A stretch of 64,000 nucleotides of DNA from Balanoglossus misakiensis. Taxonomy: Eukaryota; Hemichordata. The stretch's first letter is position 1. Every line of letters starts with the position of its first letter. This document shows positions 25,985 through 34,776 of the stretch, piece by piece. The translations under genes and the position numbers were made by a program. The stretch covers positions 6,882,001 through 6,946,000 of the forward strand of contig CM082590.2 of NCBI GenBank assembly GCA_040954595.2, in the 5' to 3' direction. The notes beneath the pieces were generated by a model. It did not search any database. It was not told the DNA's origin and was given only the letters and a program-made list of their open reading frames with translations.

Positions 25985-26215
25985 GGATTGTTTCGGTGGT
26001 CCAGTGGCATGGGAGGAGAGCTTACCGACGATCTTCGGGTCCCGGGTTCGAATCTCGACGTGACTGTGACGAGCTGGGCGATACCCTGGCCCGGGCGGGA
26101 CGCTGGGCGGAGGAAAGAGGGGCCCTGACCTCTTTCCGCTGGGGGCTTTTTCGCCCCCAGGGGCCGGCGCCGATAGGCGGACGATGATTCCCTTGTTCCA
26201 AACAGCAAAAGCAAT
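25985..26215 (+). mobile_element. tRNA-derived SINE-like element
   Basis: An A box (tggtccagtgg, 25,997-26,007) and a B box (ggttcgaatct, 26,045-26,055) lie 48 bp apart, as in a tRNA gene. The T-stem is imperfect and I could not fold a convincing anticodon arm, so this is a tRNA-like head and not a working tRNA. A G/C-rich body with a gggggc/gccccc hairpin follows at 26,138-26,161. The sequence after it matches the G/C-rich patch in both inverted arms (1,360-1,445; 23,860-23,945), so a related element is embedded there. Confidence 0.6.
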
Positions 26216-26389
26216 GTCTTGCTTTTTTTCTTCTTAAAAATTTTTTTTTTCTTTAATTGTTTCCAAGACTTACAAACATTTTTTCTTAAGCAAGACTTTT
26301 TCAAGTACGCGAGCACGTCTGCTTAAGTTTTGAGAAAAGAAAATTCTAAAAATTCCACTGTGTAAACACTAAAAAAAAATCGGCGCGTT

Positions 26390-28020
26390 AAAAATTATCT
26401 GCTGAAAAAAAAAAAAAAAAAACTGCGCGCTAAACATTTTCTGAAGTACAAAAAATTAAACTTGCGCTGAAAATTATCTACACTACAATTAAAGTAAACC
26501 CCGGGCGCTAAAAAATTTCTGAAGTACAAAAAAATTAAACTTGCGCTAAAATTATCTGCACTATAATTAATTAAAGTAAACCCTGGGGGCTAAAAAAAAT
26601 TCTGAAGTACAAAAAAATTAAACTTGCGATGAAAATTATCTGCACTATAATTAAAGTAAACCTTGGGCGCTAAAAATTTTCTGAAGTACAAAAAAAATAA
26701 ACTTGCGCTAAAATTATCTGCACTATAATTAAAGTAAACCTTGGGCGCTAAAAATTTTCTGAAGTACAAAAAAATTAAACTTGCGATGAAAATTATCTGC
26801 ACTATAATTAATTAAAGTAAACCTTGGGCGCTAAAAATTTTCTGAAGTACAAAAAAATAAACTTCCGCTAAAAATTATCTGCACTATAATTAAAGTAAAC
26901 CTTGGGCGCTAAAAATTTTCTGAAGTACAAAAAAAAATAAACTTGCGCTAAAAAATATCTGCACTATAATTAAAGTAAACCTTGGGCGCTAAAAATTTTC
27001 TGAAGTACAAAAAAAAATAAACTTGCGCTAAAAATTATCTGCACTATAATTAAAGTAAACCTTGGGCGCTAAAAATTTTCTGAAGTACAAAAAAAATAAA
27101 TTTGCGCTAAAAAATTTCTGCACTATAATTAAAGTAAACCTTGGGCGCTAAAAATTTTCTGAAGTAAAAAAAAAAAATAAACTTGCGCTAAAAAATATCT
27201 GCACTATAATTAAAGTAAACCTTGGGCGCTAAAAATTTTCTGAAGTACAAAAAAAATAAACTTGCGCAAAAAAATATCTGCACTATAATTAAAGTAAACC
27301 TTGGGCGCTAAAAATTTTCTGAAGTACAAAAAAAATAAACTTGCGCTAAAAATTATCTGCACTATAATTAAAGTAAACCCTGGGCGTTAAAAATGTTCTG
27401 AAGTACAAATTTTTTTAACTTGCGCTGAAAATTATCTGCACTATAATTAATTAAAGTAAACCCTGGGCACTAACAATTTTCTGAAGTAAAAAAAATTAAA
27501 CTTGCGCTGAAAATTACCTGCACTGTAATTAATTAAAGTAAACCCTGGGCGCTAAAAAAATTCTGAAGTACAAAAAAATTAAACTTGCGATGAAATTATC
27601 TGCACTGTAATTAATTAAAGTAAACCCTGGGCGCTAAAAAAATTCTGAAGTACAAAAAAAATAAACTTGCGCTAAAAATTATCTGCACCATAATTAATTA
27701 AAGTAAACCTTGGGCGTTAAAAATTTTCTGAAGTACAAATTTTTTTAACTTGCGCTGAAAATTATCTGCACTATAATTAATTAAAGTAAACCCTGGGCAC
27801 TAACAATTTTCTGAAGTAAAAAAAATTAAACTTGCGCTGAAAATTACCTGCACTACAATTTAATTAAACCTTGGGCGCTAAAAATTTTCTGAAGTACAAA
27901 AAAGTCAAACTTGCGCTGAAAATTTTCTGAAGTACAAAAAAGTCAAACTTGCGCTGAAAATTATCTGCACTACAATTAAAGTAAAATTTGCGCGTTAAAG
28001 ATTTTCTGAAGTACAAAAAA
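26390..28020. repeat. ~80-bp AT-rich minisatellite (~20 copies)
   Basis: The unit is 78-83 bp: aaacttgcgctaaaaattat, ctgcactataattaaagtaa, accttgggcgctaaaaattt, tctgaagtac, then an A-run of varying length. Some copies carry an extra attaatt. In both inverted arms the equivalent place (about 1,080-1,160 and 24,165-24,235) holds a single diverged unit, so the array arose by expansion within an arm relative. Confidence 0.92.
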
Positions 28021-28215
28021 GTCAAACGTCATTTCACGAAGATATGTACACGTGCGCAAAAACTTAGGCCCTACATCGGAAAGAAAACACTAAGTTTTAT
28101 TACTGAACAAGACCATTGACGGACTACGTCACGGTGCGTTCGGCTGTTTTGACCTTGAAACCCGAGAGGTGAGCACGCTGGTTTTGGAGCGAACGCGGCG
28201 CGGTTGGAGTTGACA
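28021..28215 (+). repeat. Continuation of third arm copy
   Basis: The sequence from acgaagatatgtacacg through gcattgacggac-like and ctgttttgaccttgaaaccc resembles 24,244-24,470 of the right arm, with more divergence. Together with 26,160-26,390 it brackets the 80-bp minisatellite. Confidence 0.75.
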
Positions 28216-28534
28216 TCCTGATCTTTTCTGAACGTTCCGAAAATTACCACTCAAGGGAGAAGAGACGGGGGAGGGGGGGCACACTCAATTAACACAAACC
28301 TTGCAGCCACTTATTGTCAGGTACATGCTATGCGTACAAAACGATTCTGAAAAGCACACAAAACCCACGGTCACTCAATCTTCGTTTTTATTGAACATGC
28401 ACGCCCACACACACAACCGTCATTCGATTGAAAGTCTAAAACATGAATTGTGTGACACCGATTCCACTTCATATGCAATTTCCTGGCACTATGTCACAAG
28501 ACGTTTCAACTACAACCACTCAATTTTCTCTCAC
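28216..28534. other. Unique-looking sequence, no gene seen
   Basis: There is a purine-rich patch (gggggaggggggg) near 28,268, and otherwise no recognisable feature. Short open frames here have no family signature. Confidence 0.5.
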
Positions 28535-28628
28535 CTTTGATAGGTTCAACAATAGGGGGCTCTGTTCCAAACTTTGGGGCAACATCCACTGGTTTTGGTT
28601 TCTTTCACGACATCGGAATTCCCTTCAT
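28535..28628 (-). pseudogene. Candidate exon C, probably frameshifted
   Basis: On the minus strand it is bounded by a good acceptor (ttttttcttgcag) and donor (CAAAG|gtgaga). In the phase left by exon B it begins NEGNSDVVK. One base out of frame it reads KKPKPVDVAPKFGTEPPIVEP, a composition expected of coding sequence. A single indel therefore seems to have broken it. I do not recognise the protein; a Pro/Lys linker leading into an Ig-like domain is one weak possibility. Confidence 0.3.
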
Positions 28629-28780
28629 CTGCAAGAAAAAAATATGAAAATAATAATTTTCTGTAATAATTGTTAACAAATTATACATTGAAAAAAGTGA
28701 CTATGACAAGCCTTATTGTAAAGACCTTCATATCATGAGCAGTGATTTCAACAACTGTGTGTCATCTTCATCGCAAGAGG

Positions 28781-29090
28781 GCAGAGACTTCTGCACTAAA
28801 AAATTGTCACGTGTTATGCGCACCACAAAAAAGACAAACTTGCGCTGAAAATTATCTGCACTAACAACAGTGCAATTAAAGCGTAGTGGCAACTAATCTT
28901 AATGTTCAGAAGACAATAGAACTTAACATAACAATTATTTATATTGTTATGCAAATTAGACGCTACTCTATCAGAAATTCCTGGGGAGAACACGACTACA
29001 AAATGTCAAACTGGCGCTGAAAATTATCCGCACCACACAAAAATTCCAAATTGCGCTGAAAATTTTCTATACTGCGAAAAAATCTTCAAA
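28781..29090. repeat. Scattered fragments of the 80-bp unit
   Basis: Two or three degenerate pieces of the 26,390-28,020 unit (aacttgcgctgaaaattatc and variants) lie near 28,830, 29,009 and 29,046, in otherwise featureless AT-rich sequence. Confidence 0.6.
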
Positions 29091-29469
29091 TATAGTCTCT
29101 ACAGTAAAAATAGTTATTCCTCTAGAATTAAAACAATAGTATCTTGCACTACAAATGGCTCTGCATGTCTTTCTACTGCTGTACCGAATCAGAACAAAGA
29201 AAATGCTGTAGTTCAAGTTTAGCACCAAAATCGTGGCTCTCCACTAGAAAAATATTCAATTGTCATTTGCCCTACACTAGAATACAATAATCTGTACAGA
29301 TATGATTCTATTTATGTGTCGAACTTTCTTAGGGATGCGTTTCTACAACTATGCTATCAGCCAAAAAGACGGTAAACCTCACAGAAATTTACTTGCAGAT
29401 ACGGCCATGCCGCGCGATGGGGTCACGTGACACAGACCCGAGAAAAATTCAACATGTGCGGTCTATGCA

Positions 29470-29640
29470 TAATTTCAGGCCGAAGATATGTACACGCTCA
29501 TAAAAACTTGCATTGAAAAGAAACGAACATTTCAAACGAAGATACAGCAAATTACATCCACAACGAAGAAGCTATTTCATTTGCGCTCAACATAAAAGAA
29601 GTCAAAAACACAGTCGCTTTTCTCCGGTGACTTCGAAAAA
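29470..29640 (+). repeat. Fourth fragment of the arm family
   Basis: The sequence from ccgaagatatgtacacgctc to gaagaagctatttcatttgc follows the same order as 24,244-24,350 of the right arm, at lower identity. Confidence 0.6.
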
Positions 29641-29661
29641 GGACCGTTATCTAAGTCCTAC

Positions 29662-29719
29662 ATAGCTAGGAGAAACAAAGTCCGTGTAACAAATAGCTAG
29701 GAGGAACAAAGTCCGTGTA
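29662..29719. repeat. 27-bp direct repeat
   Basis: Two copies of atagctaggagaaacaaagt+ccgtgta at 29,662 and 29,693 differ at one base, with 31-bp spacing. Confidence 0.8.
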
Positions 29720-29864
29720 TAAATTAAATCCCAAGCAATTGTGGTCAAAAATTTTAACACTTTTACAGAAAATTCCGTCAATTACTCGGTGCGGCGGTTT
29801 CTTTGTTGAACGGACGCCTATTGCACGGACTTGTGAAAAACGTGAAACACGTGTATCGATTTAC

Positions 29865-30081
29865 CTTTTGTTGAACGTTCATGTTCAGGACTGGTTGTGG
29901 TCGACTTGAAGACTTCCCGGCGAGCAAACCAATATTTGCAACCTTCATGAGTTTCAGACTTCTTTTTCGCATGGTACTTGTTCTTCGACTTGGAACAGTT
30001 CCTTCTTGACGTGGACATTAAAGGCAGTGAACGACCGACACCATTTCTCCGACAAAGCCATGCATGCGCCCGTCTTACCAA
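29865..30081 (-). CDS. Candidate first exon of a small unknown protein
   Basis: A minus-strand open frame from an ATG at 30,081 (or an internal ATG at 30,018) runs to a consensus donor (AAAAG|gtaa) at 29,865. It encodes a basic segment with SKSKNKYHAKKKSETHEGCK and then YWFARREVFK. Just upstream lie a perfect heat-shock element (30,085-30,102) and a CCAAT box near 30,144, so a promoter here is plausible. I recognise no family, and the frame stops soon if the intron is not removed. It may equally be chance. Confidence 0.25.
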
Positions 30082-30084
30082 AGT

Positions 30085-30102
30085 TTCTGGAAAGTTCTGG
30101 AA
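30085..30102. promoter_or_regulatory. Perfect heat-shock element
   Basis: TTCtgGAAagTTCtgGAA consists of four alternating NGAAN/NTTCN blocks with exact 5-bp phase, the binding site of trimeric HSF. A CCAAT motif (aaccaatcag) follows at about 30,142-30,151. The nearest open frame starts 4 bp away on the minus strand. Confidence 0.6.
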
Positions 30103-30207
30103 ACACGCATGCTCCGAATTGACACCTGTTCAGTTTTTTTTCAACCAATCAGAGAGCTTCTAATATTCAAATAGTAAACAACGGATCTTGAAACCTCACC
30201 ACGAGTC

Positions 30208-30291
30208 TGGTCCCCTGCCCCATTCCCACCGCTGGCTGCGCTTCGCTGAAAAGCGTAGCGCAGCCAGCGGTGGGAATGGGGCAGGGGACCA
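30208..30291. repeat. Near-perfect 84-bp hairpin
   Basis: The 40-base arms (tggtcccctgccccattccc... and its complement) pair with one internal mismatch around a gaaa loop. The sequence is very G/C-rich in AT-rich surroundings. No clear target duplication flanks it, so I cannot say whether it is a foldback transposon or a young palindrome. Confidence 0.9.
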
Positions 30292-31380
30292 TACTAACGT
30301 CACCACTTGTGTTTCTAAGTCAATTCTGAAAACTTACGCTTAACATGGCTTAAGGAATTTCTGATTTCAAACCGAAATGAAAATAGAACTGAACTGTAGC
30401 TGAAGTTCAATTGATAAACAGACTCAATAAGTTGAAATCAAAATAAAACTAAAAATCAAAGATGAAAGCAAGTAAAAGAAAGAAAAAGTTATTATTAAAC
30501 ATGAAGGTGTAACTTGTATATTTCGTTCTCTGAGCTTCTCTGGTTGCCATAGTAATCCAGACATCGTGTTTATTCAGGGGAAAAACAAAGAAACCCTACA
30601 TTATGAAAATGATTTTTGATCGTTGCAATCAGTTTCCAATTCAACAGTTTCTGTGAAAATGATGGTGCGGACGATAATTTCCTTCAAATCCATAAATGCC
30701 GTTGATTATGTCTTCAAGATTCAAATACTGAAATAATTTTTAAACAAGAGACATCCTTTACAGAAGTTTGTCTGTGCTTGTAATTTTTTTTGCTTGTCAT
30801 TGTTGAGAAATGTTCAGAATGAAATAAAACGAACTTATTTTAAATAAAAAAAATCTTTCAAATCAATAAACAAATTTCGATATTAGTACGATGAAAAGAA
30901 TAGTCGTGGCTTGTTCCTGTGGTCATGTAAAGCGCCCCCTACAGTCAAGACATGTATTGACCAAGGCCTGTAACCAAACCCCCTCCCCCCCCCCCCTCCC
31001 CCAAGTGTACATTCTCTATCAGAACAAACACAGAACTTTCATTCAGGTTCAGAAAAAATAACTGATTAACCATTGTAAACAAAATCTCTTAAACTAAACT
31101 GCTGAATGAAAGCAATGGACTTATTTCAGTTGTTTGGAAATTTACAGAAAACCTACAGTACAACGGAGTATACATTCATCATTTCCCTTTCCATATGTCT
31201 AACGATTCACAAGATTCATTTACAGCCATATTAGTTCTTCTGTTAGATAACAAATCTTTCCAAATGGTAGTAGGTATATAGTATACAAGCTTATTTCTAA
31301 TCTGCGCATAAGCACCAAATTTGGATCCCAAAAATTTAAACGCAACTGGATGGCAAACAAAGACTTTTATTAAAGACTTA
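30292..31380. other. No gene recognised; C-tract
   Basis: This is AT-rich sequence without family-level open frames. The only notable element is a near-pure C run at about 30,978-31,001 (ccccctcccccccccccccc-like). Everything else looks like ordinary non-coding DNA. Confidence 0.5.
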
Positions 31381-31382
31381 TA

Positions 31383-31752
31383 GGCCGTTCACATTACTCA
31401 AAAAAGGCTAGGCCCTTGTCCTTGCATGGTACGTGGCCGACCAAAAAAACAGGTGTGAACGGGTCTGGCCGGCCATTGTCCGGACAATTTTGGTCCCAGT
31501 CGAATGGGGTGGTTTGTGGTCAACTCTGGTCTGACTTTGGTCCCAGCCTGGTGTGTGTGGACACGTTTTGTCCGACTCTGGTCCTAGTTGACACCTTTTA
31601 CAATATTGACATAAACAGTGTAGTCTATCATTTGACAATGGTGAAAATCGTATAAACAACCAGAAGAAGACCAACATGGTTCTGGTTTATAAGGTCAGAG
31701 GTAGGCAAGACGATGTCGGCCAGGACTGTGCCAAACACAATGTGAACAGGGA
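31383..31752. mobile_element. Possible MITE with short terminal inverted repeats
   Basis: The left end ggccgttcacatt and right end aatgtgaacaggga are imperfect inverted repeats (ttcacatt perfect). The interior is rich in repeated ggtcc/tggtc words. No convincing target duplication was found. Confidence 0.3.
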
Positions 31753-32038
31753 CTAAAGATTAGCTTATCTTGTCACAATCATCGGGATTAGTTTTGCCCG
31801 GCCGTGGGCATCAATGTGAACCCAGCAATTGTTTTGTGTGGGTCGAAGGTCAATTGAAAACACTTTATTTGTGAATTCATCAATTTCAACATTACACATT
31901 CCATCAAGCAACCAATTTGATTGAAAACGGTTTCTAAAACATGAGCTACTTCTCCTCGTATGTTGTGTTGTGTGCGATAGAATCCATGGCAACCTCTGTA
32001 TTATCTTGCGCCAAGCTTGGGATGAAAATAAAAGTTAA

Positions 32039-32517
32039 TTAAAGGGACAAAGTCTCTCTCTCGCTGCCCTTTTTCCATCAATTATATTTGATAAGAGACA
32101 CCGTTTATGTCATTCTACATGTGGATATACATGAGTGAATCAACGTTCGACCACACACAACTTCCATCCCATTTGTAGGATATGAGAGTAAAAAGCTCGC
32201 CGAAATGAATAAACGGTAGAGATTGATTATTCATTTTGGCGAGTTTTTCACTCTCGTGTCTACGAGGGGGATGGAAGTTGTGTGTGGTCGAACATTGATT
32301 CACTATATATCCACATGTAGAATAACATCAGCGGTGTCTTGTATCAAACATAATTAACGGAAAAAGGGCAGCGAGAGAGAGACTTTGTCCTGGGAGGTGT
32401 GTGTGGTCGAACGTTGATTCACTTTATATCCACATGTAGAATAACATTAACACTGTCTTGTATCAGACATATTTAATGGGAAAAGGGCAGTGAGAGAGAG
32501 AGACTTTATCCCTCTAA
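32039..32517. mobile_element. Three-arm foldback element, copy 1
   Basis: It starts TTAA-agggacaaagtctctctc. Left and right arms of ~155 bp form a palindrome centred near 32,218. A second right-type arm follows directly (32,393-32,513) and ends ...tttatccct-ctaa. TTAA at the left and the mutated ctaa at the right suggest a TTAA target, as used by piggyBac-type elements. There is no coding capacity. Confidence 0.75.
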
Positions 32518-32746
32518 ATGAACAAAATATAGTTTATTTCGGTGAAATATTTCTAAATACTGTAAGAATATAAATTATATTTTTATTACATACGGAAAAT
32601 CAAAAATTTCCAGCATAATTCATATCTTGTGTGAGACTAGAATGTGTGTGGAATGCTATGCATGAGGGATATAGTAATCTAAACTCTATAGGATACCCAT
32701 GATGCATTGGTAGGAAAAATTCAACTGTGCTAAACCGAAGAAAGAG

Positions 32747-33220
32747 TTAAAGGGTCAAAATCTCTCTCTCGCTGCCCTTTTTTCCATTAATTATGTTTGA
32801 TACAAGACACTGGTTATGTTAATGTAAATGTGGATATATAGTGAATCAATGTTCAACCACACAAAACTTCCATCCCACTTGTATGATATGAGAGTAAAAA
32901 CTCGCCCAAAATGAATAAATGGTAAAGAACGATTATTCATTTTGGCGAGTTTTTTCACTCTCCTGTCTATAAGAGGGATGGAAGTTGTGTGTGGTCGAAC
33001 GTTGATTCACTATATATCCACATGTAGAATAACAAACAGTGTCTTGTATCAAACATAGTTAATGGAAAAAAGGGCAGCGAGAGAGAGACTTTGTCCTGGG
33101 AGGTGTGTGTGGTCGAACGTTGATTCACTATATATCCACATGTAGAATAACAAACAGTGTCTTGTATCAAACATAGTTAATGGAAAAAAGGGCAGCGAGA
33201 GAGAGACTTTGTCCCTTTAA
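32747..33220. mobile_element. Three-arm foldback element, copy 2
   Basis: It has the same architecture as 32,039-32,517: TTAA-agggtc start, palindrome, extra right arm (about 33,093-33,216), and an intact gtccct-TTAA end. The two right arms are almost identical to each other, closer than in copy 1. Confidence 0.78.
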
Positions 33221-33376
33221 ATAGGGGATTGTACTAGTATTTTGACAAACTTTGATGGGAATGGTAAGGGTTTCTGATGGTGGGAGGTGTTTCAAAAAAA
33301 CTTTTAAAAACGTTTCAAAAATTTTAAATAGGTTCGTCTATACTTAGATTCTTTTTGCTAAATGTCTAATACTTAC

Positions 33377-33429
33377 TTTTCTTTTCATACTCCTCTTCTT
33401 TGGACTTGGACATCGCGGGCCAGATAAAC
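33377..33429 (-). pseudogene. Candidate exon B
   Basis: On the minus strand it has an acceptor (gttttttaag) and a consensus donor (gtaagt). An ATG at 33,413 opens MSKSKEEEYEKK and ends in the phase with which exon C (28,535-28,628) begins. The family is unknown, and the exon could be chance. Confidence 0.3.
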
Positions 33430-33529
33430 CTTAAAAAACAAAACAACAAGTGAATAAAAGTCGAATTTCAACACTCTGGTTTTGTTATTATTTTTTTAGA
33501 AAATGAAATAACATGATATGAAATAAAAT

Positions 33530-33800
33530 AAAGTGTGAACAGGAGTATAATGTACTTTGAAATTTTTTCAGGCTTTTGTAATTAGAAATTTTTCAGGCTT
33601 CACTCTATACTTTAATTTCCAAAAAATACATAGAAATTTTTCAGGCTTTACTCCACTTTAATTTTCGAAAAATACTTAGAAATTTTTCAGGGTTTTACTT
33701 AATATTTCGATTTTTTTAAAGGCTTCACTCTGTTTATTATCAGACTTCACTTTACACTTTTATTTTTGAAAAAAACACTTAGAATTTTTTTCAGTAGTGG
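33530..33800. repeat. Short degenerate tandem repeats
   Basis: Five or so copies of a ~50-60-bp unit containing agaaatttttcaggctt and a weak cacttttaatttt tail are present. They are imperfect and AT-rich. Confidence 0.65.
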
Positions 33801-33851
33801 ATGTGGGAGTCAGTGTGTGTGTGGGTCAGATTGAGATAGATTTTGTCCTAC

Positions 33852-33927
33852 CTTAACAATAACAGTACCCTTGGAGTCCATATACTATCAGTTGACCATT
33901 GACTTGATTTCACCTTGACTGAACTCA
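33852..33927 (-). pseudogene. Candidate 5' exon A
   Basis: On the minus strand it has an acceptor (tgcattgcag) and donor (TTAAG|gtagga), with an ATG (33,881) opening MDSKGTVIVK. It does not join exon B in frame from that ATG, so if real it is a leader exon. Confidence 0.2.
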
Positions 33928-34299
33928 CTGCAATGCAATATAGAAAACCACGGTAAGTTTAACAACATGAACAATTAAACAGAAAGACTTGACTATAATA
34001 GGCCACTTGCATGACCTTTGTATGACCTCTACATCCTGGTACTCTGGTGATTATTATTTTGTGATTGAGTATAGTGTTCGTCTTGCTTTCATTTTACATG
34101 TTATGCTGCATTCATTCATTCCAACATTAGAACAGTTGTAACTTCATTGCAGTTCACTTTATGTATGTACTTATTTTAAATAAAAATTGTTCTTAGGCAA
34201 AAAATTAAATTTCTGAAACACATTTATTCATTTTCAAGGCGCAAAATTGTTCATATATACCATGGTTCTTTGATCAGAACCCTTCAAAATTACTTTCTG

Positions 34300-34600
34300 G
34301 AACAGACTGTGTCAGATATACAAAGGTTCCATAACAAAAATATAGGCCCTAACGCTATCTAGGCCTAATCAATCTCCCAAACCCCTTCCGAACACCAAGT
34401 GGTCCAACCCTTAGTACAAATGAGGTCATCGCTATTGCTCGTTCACTTCTGTTCACACTGTGTCAGATATACAATAGTTCCATAAGAACAATGTAATTCT
34501 ATCTATCAATCTCCCAGACCCCCACCCACCACAGTTATCAAGTGGTCCAGCCGTTAGTTCAAATGAGGTCATCGCTATTGCTCGTTCACTTCTGTTCACA
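34300..34600 (+). repeat. Tandemly duplicated promoter-distal segment of TRIM gene 1
   Basis: A ~150-bp block (from gtgtcagatatacaa through caatctccca and caagtggtcca to gttcacttctgttcacact) occurs twice, near 34,310-34,455 and 34,460-34,600. The other TRIM units have it once, for example 39,766-39,902. The first copy is the more diverged. Confidence 0.75.
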
Positions 34601-34686
34601 CTAGACTATGGGCTGGGGGCGGGGCTTATCATATACGCATGCCAAACCTTTGACAGTTCAGTAAACATTGCACTACGGGGAACAGG

Positions 34687-34692
34687 TATATA
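34687..34692 (+). promoter_or_regulatory. TATA box, TRIM gene 1
   Basis: TATATA lies 90 bp before the ATG, in a ~130-bp stretch conserved in all six genes. About 30 bp downstream is cgcgtcacatgattt, which holds an E-box-like TCACATGA near the expected start site. Confidence 0.6.
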
Positions 34693-34776
34693 CACCAGAC
34701 TTTGTGGAATCGCGTCACATGATTTCTGTACTGGTACACACAGGTACAGAAAGGCGTTCACCTCACATCACCAGCT

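Noticed and set aside
25990-26062. Functional tRNA gene
   Set aside because: The A and B boxes are good, but the T-stem has a mismatch and no convincing anticodon arm forms. A SINE head is more likely.
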